Shown: positions 51,427 through 59,924, counted from the stretch's first letter. The stretch: DNA of 64,000 nt from Streptomyces tanashiensis (GCF_014648895.1 NZ_BMRZ01000004.1:248001-312000), one strand, 5' to 3'. Numbers and translations are program-made. Notes: generated by a model from the sequence alone, not told the origin.

Positions 51427-52488
51427 CTACCGGCGGGCGGCGGCCCCGGCCGCGTCCGTCGTGACCTCCGTGCCCGTGAGCCCGGCGCGCTCCGCGAGCG
51501 CACCGCCCTGGAAGCGGCTCTCCGCCCCCAACTCCTCCAGCAGATCGGCGATGTGACGGCGGCAGGTGCGCAGCGACATCCCCATGCGCCGGGCGATCAC
51601 CTCGTCCTTGGCGCCCTCCGCGAGCAGCCCCACGAGCGCCCGCCGCAGACTGGGGCCGACCTCCTTGTACGCGGCCTCGCTGGTGCCCCGGAAGGGGACC
51701 GCCCCGGACCAGTGCTGCTCGAAGACCCGGCACAGGTACGCCACCACGTCGGGGTCCCGGACGAGGACCGCCCCCTCGCCCGCACCCCCGTCGGCACGAC
51801 GGGGCAGGAAGGCCACCGACCGGTCGAAGACCACGGCCCGGTCGGGCAGTTCGGCGGCGGTGCGGTACTCGGCCCCGGCCTCGGTGAGCCGCTCCACGTA
51901 TCCCTGGGTGGAGAGGCTGGACCGCGCCGAGTGCTGGTACAGCGTGCGCATCCGCACGCCCCGGTCGAGCATCGCCACGTCCCGCTCGACGGCGTCCCCC
52001 AGGCGGTGCGGCGCCCGCCCGCCGCCCGGCTGGATGCTGAACACCTCCTCCCGGCAGCGCGCCGACTCCTCGGTGAGCATCGCCGAGGCGGACGCCATGT
52101 CGGGCAGCACGTCGAAGCCCTCCCGGCGGCCCTGCTCGCGCCGGGCGGCCCGGAAGCGCGGCATCAGGGAGTGCAGATCGTCCCGGAGGGACTGGGCGTG
52201 CGCGGCGGCCCGCGCGAGCTCCGCCTCCAGCGGGCCGACCACCTCCGCCGCGGCGGCGTCCGGGCTCACCGGGATCAGCTCCCCGGGCCGGCCGGGCGCC
52301 GGGCGGAGCAGACGGAGCCGCCGCAGGGTGCGGCAGGCCGTCTCCACCTCCTCGTGGCCGAGCCCGAGGGCCGGCAGCCCGTCCGGTGTCCGGTCCGGGA
52401 GGCCGCCGTGCTCCAGTGCGTACGCGAAGACGGCGACGGCCCCGGCGTCGAGCCGAGGTATTCCGTCCACATCCACCCCAGTAGTCAC
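51427..52488 (-). CDS. TrmB/LuxR-type helix-turn-helix regulator
   Basis: Regulator of 353 aa. The N-terminal part (LDAGAVAVFAYALEHGG to LRRLRLLRP) resembles a TrmB-like winged helix. The middle contains a phospholipase-D-like ligand region (LDRGVRMRTLYQHSARSS, ELPDRAVVFDRSVAFLP). The C-terminus is a LuxR/GerE helix-turn-helix (LLAEGAKDEVIARRMGMSLRTCRRHIADLLEEL). It starts at GTG 52488 with GGGGGA about five bases upstream and is divergent from the exported peptide and the lanthipeptide synthetase, so it is the probable pathway regulator. Confidence 0.85.
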   Translation of the reverse strand: MTTGVDVDGIPRLDAGAVAVFAYALEHGGLPDRTPDGLPALGLGHEEVETACRTLRRLRLLRPAPGRPGELIPVSPDAAAAEVVGPLEAELARAAAHAQSLRDDLHSLMPRFRAARREQGRREGFDVLPDMASASAMLTEESARCREEVFSIQPGGGRAPHRLGDAVERDVAMLDRGVRMRTLYQHSARSSLSTQGYVERLTEAGAEYRTAAELPDRAVVFDRSVAFLPRRADGGAGEGAVLVRDPDVVAYLCRVFEQHWSGAVPFRGTSEAAYKEVGPSLRRALVGLLAEGAKDEVIARRMGMSLRTCRRHIADLLEELGAESRFQGGALAERAGLTGTEVTTDAAGAAARR

Positions 52489-52508
52489 CTGTATCCCCCG
52501 TGATGCGG

Positions 52509-52534
52509 CCCTGCTACTTCCGTGCCATGCAGGG
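52509..52534. promoter_or_regulatory. Inverted repeat in the divergent regulator/peptide promoter region
   Basis: CCCTGC, 14 bases, GCAGGG. It lies 20 bases upstream of the regulator start and about 155 bases before the exported peptide gene; it could be an operator for the LuxR-type protein. Short arms make chance occurrence possible. Confidence 0.3.
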
Positions 52535-52689
52535 TATTGCCAGGTCATGGCGCTGGACCAAGCGGGCTCGCCGGGATGGACTGGTGGTGTCCGGCCGAGG
52601 GAAACCCCATCAGGCCGACATACGGCGTGAACCCGCCAGACACGGAGCTTCCCGCCCGCCCTTCCCCCTCCCGAACCAGGAGCCGCACC

Positions 52690-52848
52690 ATGTCCGCTGC
52701 CGTCCGCTGTCTGCTTCTCCTCACCGTCCTGCTCGCCGGCGGAGCGGCCGTCGCCACCGCGGACGGCGCACCGGAGACGACGCGGACGGTCGCGGCCGAC
52801 CTCCTGGACACGAGCTGGGGCGACGACTACGAGCGGCCCTTGCAGTAG
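52690..52848 (+). CDS. Small exported peptide (52 aa) at the head of the lanthipeptide locus
   Basis: A short ORF with CAGGAG seven bases before its ATG. The N-terminus is a signal peptide (VRCLLLLTVLLAGGAAVATA). The predicted mature part is a short acidic peptide beginning near DGAPETTRTV and ending SWGDDYERPLQ, with no Cys. It is therefore not an obvious lanthionine substrate. It lies between the divergent TrmB/LuxR-type regulator and the synthetase gene (58 bases upstream of the latter), a position that fits a secreted signal or a small accessory protein. No family recognised. Confidence 0.7.
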   Translation: MSAAVRCLLLLTVLLAGGAAVATADGAPETTRTVAADLLDTSWGDDYERPLQ

Positions 52849-52906
52849 GCACGGCCCGCTGCCGCCCGCCCACTCGTCACCCCTGCGAAACGCGAGGACG
52901 AAGAGC

Positions 52907-55870
52907 GTGTCGTCACCCACCGGGAACCCTTCCCCGTCCGCCCCCGGCCCCCGGCGCTCGCGCGCCGAAAGCCGCGCGGACCGGGCCCTGTTGCCCGACA
53001 TCGTGCGTGCCGTGATCGCCCGGAGCACACCGGAGGCGGTGGCACCGGAAGCCGGGGCACCGGAGCGAGCGGACTGGAGCGTCGAACCGGGCCCGTTCTG
53101 GTGCCACGTCGTGCCCGGCGGGACCGTCGCACGGGCCCAGGGCTGGAAGCTCCACGTCCCGGCCACCCCGCTCTCGGCACCCCTCGTCCTCGCCCGGTGC
53201 GCCGAGGTCCTCGTAGCCCACCGCGCGGCCTTCAAGTTCGCCGGGAGCCCGGCGAACGTCGCCGCGCTGGTGTCCGGGCGCTTCGCCCGCGGCGGAGGCG
53301 GCAAGTTCCTCACCGTGTACCCGGCCGACGACGAGCGGTTCCGCCGCCTCGCCGAGGAACTCCACCGGGCCACCGGGGGACTGCCGGGCCCCGCCGTCCT
53401 CTCCGACCGGCGCTACCGCCCCGACAGCCAGGTCTTCTACCGGTACGGCGTGTTCAAGGGCGTCCGGGAACTGACCGCCGACGGCGCCTTCGCCGCCCGC
53501 CTCACCGACCCCGAGGGCCGGCCGGTCGCCGACGAACGCAACGCCTGGTTCAGCCCGCCGGCCTGGGCCGGTGACCCCTTCCCCGACCGCCCCGCCGCGC
53601 CCGCCCGCAGCACGGCCACGGCCAGGCCCGTCCTCCTCGGCGACCGCTTCCTCGTACGGGGAGCGATCCAGCACTCCAACAAGGGCGGGGTGTTCCGGGC
53701 GGAGGACACCCGCACCGGCGCGCAGGTCGTCGTCAAGCAGGCGCGGCCCCACGTGGGTGCCGGCCTCGAAGGCCTGGACGTCCGGGACCTGCTGCGCCGC
53801 GAGGCCGCGCTGCTGGAGCGCTTCGGGCGCGCGCGCCCCGACCGGGTCCCGGGCCTCGTCGAGGTGTTCGAACAGCAGGGCAGCGTGTTCCTGGCCACCG
53901 AATCGGTCCCGGGAGCGACGCTCCGGCGCACCGCGGCCGAGCGCCTGGCCCGGGACGGCGGCGGCTGCCCCGACGACCGCACGGCCGGCTCCCTGGTCCG
54001 GCAGCTCGTCGAACTCGTCGCCACCGCCCATGAACTGGGCGTCACCCTGCACGACTTCAACCCCAACAACGTCATGGTCACCCCGGACGGCCGGCTCGTC
54101 CTCATCGACCTGGAGATGGCGGCCCCGGAGGGGGAGCGGTGGGTGCTCGGTGCCACCCCCGGCTACACCGCCCCCGAACTGCGCGCCGTCGACCAGGTGG
54201 CCCCCGCCCTGCCGCCCGGCGTCGACCTGTACGCCCTCGGGGCCACCGTCCTGCACGCCCTGAGCGGCGCCGATCCGGTCTTCGCCGAGGACCTCCCACG
54301 GGAGACGGCACGGCCCGACGAACAGCGCCTCGCGGGCCTCGTGGACCTCCTGGCCCGCGACCACGCACACGTACGGCGCTTCTCGCCGCTGATCCTGGGG
54401 CTCGCCCGCGACGCACCCGAGGACCGCTGGACCCTGGACAGGGCACGGGAGTTCCTCGCGGGAGAACCCGGGGAAGGCCCGGCAGGAACGGCCGCGGGCC
54501 TGCCTCCGGGGCAGGGCCGGGAATCCGCGGTGCCGACGGCCGTGGCCTCGCCTCCGGGGCAGGGCCGGGAAACCGTGGTGCAGGCGGCCGTGGGCTCGCC
54601 CTCGGGGCAGGACGCGGACGCGGCGGCCACGCGCGCGCGTCTCCTGCACGACGGCGTCGCCCACCTGCTCGCCACGATGCGACCGCACGATCCCGAACGC
54701 CTCTGGGTCTCCGACTCGTTCGGCGAGACCTGCGACCCGGTGGCGCTCCAGCACGGATCGGCCGGCGGTGTCGCCCTCCTCGCCCGGGTCCTCGGCCACG
54801 GGGACGCCGGGTCCGGCCTCCCGGCGACCGGCTCCGTGCCGCCCGTGACCCGCGAGGCGCTCACCGCGGGCCTCCGCTCCGCGGCCCGCTGGACGGCGGA
54901 GCGGCAGGACGCGCTGCCCAGCGACCTCCCGGGGCTGCACTTCGGCCGCTCGGGCACCGCCTGGGCCCTGCTGGACGCCGCGCGAGCCCTGGACGACACG
55001 GCCCTGGCGGACCGGGCCGTCGCCCTGGCCCTCCGCCTGCCCGTCCGAGGGCCCAACCCCGATGTCTGCCACGGGGTCGCCGGCTCCGGCCTGACGCAGC
55101 TGCACTTCTGGCGCACCACCGGCGACGCGCGGTTCCTGGACCGCGCCGCCGAGGCCGCCGACGGACTGCTCGACGCGGCGCGGCGCACCCCTGAAGGGGT
55201 TTTCTGGCCCGTGCCGGAGGACTTCGGGTCGGCGCTCGCCGGAGCCTGGCACTACGGCTTCGCGCACGGCGTGGCCGGGGTCGGCACGTTCCTCCTGCTG
55301 GCGGCGGAGGCCACCGGGGACGCACGGTTCCTCGGCGCGGCCACCGAGGCGGGGGCCACGCTCACGGCCGCGGCGCGCAGCGGACCGGCGGGTGCGCTCT
55401 GGCCCGTCGACCGGGCCCGGCACCTCTCCGACTCCCCGGAGCTCGCCCGGCACTGGTGCAGCGGCTCCTCCGGCGTCGGCACCTTCCTGGTGCGGCTCTG
55501 GGCGGCGACCGGCGCCTCCGACACGCGCGTACGCGACCTGGTGGACGGCGCGGCCCGCGCGGTGCGGGCGGGCAGGGTGACCGACTCGCCGGCCACCTGT
55601 CACGGGCTCGCGGGCAACGCCGAGTTCCTCCTCGACGCCGCCGTGCGGACGGGCGACGACAGCCATCGCGCCGCCGCCGAGCTCCTCGTCGAGCACCTGG
55701 CCGCGCAGGCCGTGCTGCGCGACGGGCGGCTCCTGGTGCCCGACGAGAACCGCAGGACCGTCCTCGCCGAGTACGCCACGGGCCTCGCCGGGAGCCTCTC
55801 CCTGCTGCTGCGCCTGCGGTCCGGAGGCCCGCGCGCCTGGCTGCCGGAGGACGGCCCGTCCCACCCCTGA
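52907..55870 (+). CDS. lanL: Class IV lanthipeptide synthetase (lyase-kinase-cyclase)
   Basis: Three-domain enzyme of 987 aa that would phosphorylate and eliminate Ser/Thr in a precursor, then cyclise onto Cys. The N-terminal OspF-like lyase region (about 60-220) contains GWKLHVPATPLSAP and GGKFLTVYPADDERF. The kinase region (about 245-510) has VVVKQARPHVG, HDFNPNNVMV (near 381) and LIDLEMA in place of DFG, typical of LanKC/LanL proteins. The C-terminal LanC-like cyclase keeps zinc ligands: WCSG (Cys 851) and CHG (Cys 898-His 899), which favours class IV over class III. A 16-residue repeat sits in the kinase-cyclase linker. GTG 52907 with GAGGA upstream. The precursor gene follows 67 bases later. 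Confidence 0.93.
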   Translation: MSSPTGNPSPSAPGPRRSRAESRADRALLPDIVRAVIARSTPEAVAPEAGAPERADWSVEPGPFWCHVVPGGTVARAQGWKLHVPATPLSAPLVLARCAEVLVAHRAAFKFAGSPANVAALVSGRFARGGGGKFLTVYPADDERFRRLAEELHRATGGLPGPAVLSDRRYRPDSQVFYRYGVFKGVRELTADGAFAARLTDPEGRPVADERNAWFSPPAWAGDPFPDRPAAPARSTATARPVLLGDRFLVRGAIQHSNKGGVFRAEDTRTGAQVVVKQARPHVGAGLEGLDVRDLLRREAALLERFGRARPDRVPGLVEVFEQQGSVFLATESVPGATLRRTAAERLARDGGGCPDDRTAGSLVRQLVELVATAHELGVTLHDFNPNNVMVTPDGRLVLIDLEMAAPEGERWVLGATPGYTAPELRAVDQVAPALPPGVDLYALGATVLHALSGADPVFAEDLPRETARPDEQRLAGLVDLLARDHAHVRRFSPLILGLARDAPEDRWTLDRAREFLAGEPGEGPAGTAAGLPPGQGRESAVPTAVASPPGQGRETVVQAAVGSPSGQDADAAATRARLLHDGVAHLLATMRPHDPERLWVSDSFGETCDPVALQHGSAGGVALLARVLGHGDAGSGLPATGSVPPVTREALTAGLRSAARWTAERQDALPSDLPGLHFGRSGTAWALLDAARALDDTALADRAVALALRLPVRGPNPDVCHGVAGSGLTQLHFWRTTGDARFLDRAAEAADGLLDAARRTPEGVFWPVPEDFGSALAGAWHYGFAHGVAGVGTFLLLAAEATGDARFLGAATEAGATLTAAARSGPAGALWPVDRARHLSDSPELARHWCSGSSGVGTFLVRLWAATGASDTRVRDLVDGAARAVRAGRVTDSPATCHGLAGNAEFLLDAAVRTGDDSHRAAAELLVEHLAAQAVLRDGRLLVPDENRRTVLAEYATGLAGSLSLLLRLRSGGPRAWLPEDGPSHP
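54503..54615 (+). repeat. 48-bp tandem repeat encoding the synthetase linker
   Basis: Two close copies and a decaying third, with starts at 54503, 54551 and 54599. Each encodes 16 residues of the pattern PPGQGRE-S/T-x-V-x-x-AV-x-S. It joins the kinase and cyclase domains, where length changes should be tolerated. Confidence 0.75.
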
Positions 55871-55937
55871 GTGTCCGGCGGCCGCAGGCCGTCGGCGTTC
55901 CACCGAAGTATCCGAAGAACGAGAGATGGAGACCGTC

Positions 55938-56063
55938 ATGACGGAGTACGACATCGACGCCCTGCAGGTCCTGCCCGAGGAGGTCCGCACGGAGGACGCC
56001 CGTGGCGAGGAGCACGCCGCCGCGCTGATCACCGCCTGCCGCTGGCTCACGAGCGGCTGCTGA
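55938..56063 (+). CDS. lanA: Lanthipeptide precursor peptide (class IV)
   Basis: A 41-residue ORF 67 bases after the synthetase. The leader starts MTEYDIDALQVLPEE, is acidic and helical, and has the LQxL-like motif used by class III/IV synthetases. The C-terminal end reads LITACRWLTSGC: Thr32, Thr38 and Ser39 can be dehydrated, and Cys34 and Cys41 can form two thioether rings. GGAG six bases before ATG 55938 supports this start; an ATG at 55926 would add four residues. The leader/core border cannot be fixed by sight; no double-Gly site is seen, and no dedicated protease or transporter gene is adjacent. A terminator follows within 20 bases. Confidence 0.88.
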   Translation: MTEYDIDALQVLPEEVRTEDARGEEHAAALITACRWLTSGC

Positions 56064-56082
56064 CCCAGGGCCGCTCACGGAT

Positions 56083-56106
56083 GGGGCCGGCGTCCCGGCC
56101 GGCCCC
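56083..56106 (+). terminator. Hairpin terminator closing the lanthipeptide unit
   Basis: GGGGCCGGC and GCCGGCCCC form a 9-bp stem with a six-base loop, 19 bases after the precursor stop codon. Confidence 0.7.
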
Positions 56107-56190
56107 CTCCGCGTGGCGCACGACCGTAGACTCGAAGTGCGGGCCCGCCTCGCGGCCGCGAGGGGCGCCCCGTACGGCAGGGAGGCGGCG

Positions 56191-56538
56191 ATGACCAGGC
56201 TGACGGGCAGGGCCCTGCGGGTGACGGTCTTCGTGGGCGAATCCGATCTGTGGCACCACAAGCCGCTGTACACCGAGATCGTCGGCCGGGCGCGCGAGGC
56301 CGGGCTCGCGGGCGCGAGCGTCTTCCGCGGCATCGAGGGGTTCGGCGCCTCCTCGCTGATCCACACGCAGCGGCTGCTCTCGCTGAGCGAGGACCTCCCC
56401 GTGGCCGTGGTCGTCGTCGACACCGAGGAGAAGATCCGGGCCTTCCTGCCGCAGCTCGACGAACTGGTCGACGAGGGCCTGGTGGTCCTGGACGCCTGCG
56501 AGGTCGTCCGTCATGTCGGGCGTCGGAAGCCCGCGTGA
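56191..56538 (+). CDS. DUF190 (PII-like) protein
   Basis: Protein of 115 aa with the DUF190 pattern ALRVTVFVGESDLWHHKPLYTEIVGRAREAGLAGASVFRGIEGFG and VVVVDTEEKIRAFLPQLDELV, a PII-like ferredoxin fold that usually trimerises and binds a nucleotide. Such genes often neighbour crcB fluoride channels, but none is present here. GGAGG five bases before the ATG. Converges with the small gene at 56542. Confidence 0.88.
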   Translation: MTRLTGRALRVTVFVGESDLWHHKPLYTEIVGRAREAGLAGASVFRGIEGFGASSLIHTQRLLSLSEDLPVAVVVVDTEEKIRAFLPQLDELVDEGLVVLDACEVVRHVGRRKPA

Positions 56539-56541
56539 GGC

Positions 56542-56838
56542 TCAGGAGGGCATGATCGCCGCGAGGCCCTTGCGCAGGTCGTCCGGGTTCATGACCGGCG
56601 AGTAGTGGATCCTGGCCCCGATGTTCATGAAGAACGGCTCCGAGATCTTCGGCAGCTGGGACGGGTCGGTCAGGTCGAAGAACAGGTACGCGGTCCGACA
56701 GCCGTCCTCGACGGTGAAGTACGCGGCCTCGGTGTGGAGTTCCTTGAGAGAGCTCTCCATGAGCTCCAGCAGTTTGCCCTGCTTGATGGCCTCGTTGGAG
56801 GCCGGGGTGTCCATCTGAACCTTCAGCAGCATGCGCAT
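56542..56838 (-). CDS. Small conserved protein, dimeric alpha-beta-barrel-like
   Basis: Protein of 98 aa: LLKVQMDTPASNEAIKQGKLLELMESSLKELHTEAAYFTVEDGCRTAYLFFDL then SEPFFMNIGARIHYSPVMNPDDLRKGLAAIM. The beta-alpha-beta-beta-alpha-beta order suggests a ferredoxin-like dimeric barrel (DUF3303/YCII-like). GGAAAGG precedes ATG 56838. It lies just upstream of the NO synthase gene's stop on another transcript. Function unknown. Confidence 0.75.
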   Translation of the reverse strand: MRMLLKVQMDTPASNEAIKQGKLLELMESSLKELHTEAAYFTVEDGCRTAYLFFDLTDPSQLPKISEPFFMNIGARIHYSPVMNPDDLRKGLAAIMPS

Positions 56839-57028
56839 GACGCGGCCTTTCCCGGCCGGGCGGGCGCTCCGTTCGGGGCGCCCGGGACCCGGACGCGCTC
56901 AGTTCCAGCGTCCCCCTTCCCTCCCGGCGGGACCACTCGGCGGACCCGCCGGTCAGGGTGCGGCCGTGATCTGCAGCCGCACCGGGCCGGGGGTGCCACC
57001 GTCGGCGCGCTGCGGCGGGAAGCCGGTC

Positions 57029-58234
57029 TCACCGCTCCCGGGCGAGGAACGCGGGCCGCAGGGACACGTCCACGGGGTCGTAGTACCGGTGGAAGACGGG
57101 AGTCGTCGAGCCGGACACCGGCGGGACGATCCAGCTCCAGTCGGCGGGCGTCGGCCTGCCGTGCCGGCTCTCCCGCTCGATGTGCCGCAGGAAACGCTCC
57201 GACTCGGTGTGGTGGTCCGCCATCGTCACCCCCGCCCGCTGGAAGGAGTGCAGCACCGCCACGTTGAGCTCGACGAGCGCCCGGTCCCGCCACAGGGTGC
57301 GCTCCGAGGAGCGGTCCAGGCCCAACCGGTCGGCGACCACCGGAAGAAGGTCGTAGCGCTCGGCGTCGGCGAGGTTGCGGGCGCCTATCTCCGTCCCCAT
57401 GTACCAGCCGTTGAACGGCGCCGCCGGATAGCGCACCCCGCCGATCTCCAGCGTCATGTCGCTGATCGCCGGCACCGCGTACCAGCGCAGCCCCAGCTCC
57501 GCGAACCACCCGTGGTCCGGATGCCGGAGCGGCACCTGCATGACGGAGTCGTCCGGCAGCTCGTACCACTCGGGCCGCGCGCCCGGACGCTCCTCGACCA
57601 TCAACGGGAGCACCTGGAAAGGCTCTTCGTCCCGCTTCCAGCCCAGGCCGAGAGCCCGGGACGTCGAGGCGGCGGCGCGCGGATCGCCGGCCCAGCGGCC
57701 CTCGGGAGTGCGGTGCCCCGCGTAGCGGACCAGCTGGTCGTTGACGATCCGCGGCGCGGCCCGGCCGGGCCGGTCGGGGGCGAACACCGAGATCACCGGG
57801 CGGATCCGGCCGCCGTTCCCGGCGAGCCGCAGATGCTCGAAGCAGTGGGCGGCGATGTCGTCGGCCGAGGTGACGTGCCGCAGATCGCGGACCACGAGGC
57901 TGCGCCAGTAGAGCCGGCCGATGCAGCGGGCCGCGTTGCGCCACGCGACCCGCGCCCCGAACGCGAGCTCGGCCGGGGTGTGTTCGTACGTGCCGGTCCG
58001 GTCGATCTCGGCGAGCACCTCGCGGACCCGGCGCACGACGTCCCCCGCGTCGGGCTGCTCGTGATGGAACTGCCGGACGAAGCTCTCCGCCTCCCGGCGG
58101 TCCGTCGCCCGCGGCGCGGGTGAGTGCGCCGGGCCCGGCCACGCGCCGGCCGAGGGCGAGGGCGCGGGCGCGGGCGTGAACGGACAGGTGCTGACAACGG
58201 CGGCCTTGCGGCGGCGACCCAGACTGAAGACCAA
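57029..58234 (-). CDS. nos: Nitric oxide synthase oxygenase
   Basis: Bacterial NOS oxygenase domain protein of 401 aa that makes NO from L-arginine with heme and a pterin cofactor; it lacks a reductase domain and must borrow electrons. The heme-thiolate Cys is in VAWRNAARCIGR (near residue 102). The arginine site block is PAAPFNGWYMGTEIGARNLAD, with the binding Glu, and the end has DWSWIVPPVSGSTTPVFHRYY. The start is TTG 58234, with GGAGG six bases upstream; the extra N-terminal 40 residues are Pro/Ala-rich. NO may serve signalling, nitration chemistry or antioxidant defence; no nitrating P450 gene is adjacent. Confidence 0.93.
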   Translation of the reverse strand: MVFSLGRRRKAAVVSTCPFTPAPAPSPSAGAWPGPAHSPAPRATDRREAESFVRQFHHEQPDAGDVVRRVREVLAEIDRTGTYEHTPAELAFGARVAWRNAARCIGRLYWRSLVVRDLRHVTSADDIAAHCFEHLRLAGNGGRIRPVISVFAPDRPGRAAPRIVNDQLVRYAGHRTPEGRWAGDPRAAASTSRALGLGWKRDEEPFQVLPLMVEERPGARPEWYELPDDSVMQVPLRHPDHGWFAELGLRWYAVPAISDMTLEIGGVRYPAAPFNGWYMGTEIGARNLADAERYDLLPVVADRLGLDRSSERTLWRDRALVELNVAVLHSFQRAGVTMADHHTESERFLRHIERESRHGRPTPADWSWIVPPVSGSTTPVFHRYYDPVDVSLRPAFLARER

Positions 58235-58353
58235 GGTGTTCCTCCCGCCCTCATGACTACCGCACGCGTCCGCGCGGTTGTGGAGAGTAGCGGGAGTTCG
58301 GCATGGGGGAGGCGCTGCGCTGGTAAGGTGCCCGGCGCCGTTCCCCCCGGGGT

Positions 58354-59916
58354 TCAGAGCCCCGCGACCTTGGCCGTCGCCGAGAGCTCGTACACCAGGG
58401 TGACCGACCGGCGGCCGCCGGGCGGCAGGGAGACGTCCCAGCGGACGATGCCCTCGTCGTCGACCGTGTCGGGCGCGGGGGAACAGGCCTCCTTCCGCAG
58501 GCGCACCTCCACCGCCGACACCTCGGAGACCGGGATCCGCTCGCGCAGGACGACCACACGGTCGCCCTGCTCGCCGGGCGGCGAGAACCGGGACAGGTGC
58601 AGCCGGACCGTACGGGTGACCACGGTGCGCTGCGTGAGGCCGGTGGTGTCGCGGGACTCCTCGGCGTCCCGGATCACCCGGTGGTCGTCGCGACTGCCGA
58701 AGGCGAGCTCGAAGGCGGCGCCGGGGGCCGTGAAGTCCAGCGTGCCGCGGCCGGTGAAGCCGCTGCCGCGGACCAGGTCCACGGGTCCGGCGAGCAGCGC
58801 GTGGCCCGAGAGGTTGTCGCACCGCACCACCTGGGTGACCAGCGGCGACAGTTCGGGCGAGCAGGCGTACTCGCTGCTCGCGGCCGTCGTGAACGAGGAG
58901 ACCGGCACCCGGTGGGCCCGGCCGTCGCCGGGCACGGAGACCGGTGCGGGGGAGTGCAGGACCCGTGCCTCGCCGCCGTCGTCCACGCCGGGCAGCCCGA
59001 GCACCGCGGCCGGCCCGAGCGCCGAGATCTCCTCCTCGCGCAGTTCGACGTCGATGGTGCGGCGCTCCGCCGCGGTCCGGTCCTTGAGCGTCAGCCGGTC
59101 CTCGGTGAGCCGCGGCGGCTCGGTGGCGAGCGCCGACCGTGCGGTCGACAGCGTGAGCCGCACGTCCGACCAGTCCTCGCCGGTGCGCTGCCAGACCACC
59201 GCGTCGGTCTCCAGGGTCAGGGAGTCCCCGTCGAGCACGGCACGGTAGGCCGGCCGCCACAGGGCGCACGGGGTGAGATGACTCAACCGCAGCCGTACGG
59301 GCCCGGCGGCCGCGGCCTCCACGGTCAGCTCGACATGGGCGACGAGCTCGGCGGGCTCCTCCTCGGCGAGCTCCATGGCCCGCCGGACCTCGGTGAGTTC
59401 GGCGGTGAGAACCGCCAGCCGGGCCTCCACGGCGCGGAGTTCCTCGCCGTACGTGTCGCGCTCGGCGTCCACGCGGTCCAGTTCGCGGTTCCAGCGGGGG
59501 CCCTCGGACTCTCCGGACCCGGCGCCCTCGCCGATCTCCCGGAGCAGGTCGCCGGCGAGCCGGCCGAGCAGGTCGAGGCGGGCGCGCAGCCGCTCGCGCC
59601 GCTGCTCCGCCGCGAGGCGCTCCTCCTCGAGGGAGTGCTCGCGGTGGCGGAGGGCGGAGTCCTCCTCGGCGGGCGGCACGGGTCCGCGCGGAGTCCAGTC
59701 GCGGACGATCCGCACGTCGAGCACGGTGGCCGGGTGATCGGAGGTCAGCTCGGCGTGGAGGGTGCGGTCGACGGCGAGCGCGCTGACCGGCCCGAGGCGC
59801 AGGCGCTGGACGCCGGCCTCCAGGTCGAGCAGGGCGGTGCGCTCGACGTGGGCGCGGTCCTCCAGGCAGGTGACGGCGGTGACGGGCAGGGCGATCGGCC
59901 GAAGGTCGGTGGGCAT
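58354..59916 (-). CDS. DUF4139 (MuiA-like) protein A
   Basis: Protein of 520 aa, related to the mucoidy inhibitor MuiA family. The N-terminal DUF4140-like segment (IALPVTAVTCLEDRAHVERTA) precedes a coiled coil of about 100 residues (REHSLEEERLAAEQRRERLRARL) and the DUF4139 beta-rich domain (TPCALWRPAYRAVLDGD, VVWQRTGEDWSDVRLTLSTA, closing GIVRWDVSLPPGGRRSVTLVYELS). It has no signal peptide. It begins eight bases after the stop of a second DUF4139 protein. Function is unknown; the pair is presumably a complex. Confidence 0.87.
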   Translation of the reverse strand: MPTDLRPIALPVTAVTCLEDRAHVERTALLDLEAGVQRLRLGPVSALAVDRTLHAELTSDHPATVLDVRIVRDWTPRGPVPPAEEDSALRHREHSLEEERLAAEQRRERLRARLDLLGRLAGDLLREIGEGAGSGESEGPRWNRELDRVDAERDTYGEELRAVEARLAVLTAELTEVRRAMELAEEEPAELVAHVELTVEAAAAGPVRLRLSHLTPCALWRPAYRAVLDGDSLTLETDAVVWQRTGEDWSDVRLTLSTARSALATEPPRLTEDRLTLKDRTAAERRTIDVELREEEISALGPAAVLGLPGVDDGGEARVLHSPAPVSVPGDGRAHRVPVSSFTTAASSEYACSPELSPLVTQVVRCDNLSGHALLAGPVDLVRGSGFTGRGTLDFTAPGAAFELAFGSRDDHRVIRDAEESRDTTGLTQRTVVTRTVRLHLSRFSPPGEQGDRVVVLRERIPVSEVSAVEVRLRKEACSPAPDTVDDEGIVRWDVSLPPGGRRSVTLVYELSATAKVAGL

Positions 59917-59924
59917 GGTGGGTG

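Noticed and set aside
52690..52848. The 52-aa peptide as a second lanthipeptide precursor
   Set aside because: It has a signal peptide and no Cys in the mature part, so thioether rings cannot form.
52907..55870. Class III (LanKC) assignment of the synthetase
   Set aside because: The cyclase keeps WCSG and CHG zinc ligands, which class III enzymes lack.
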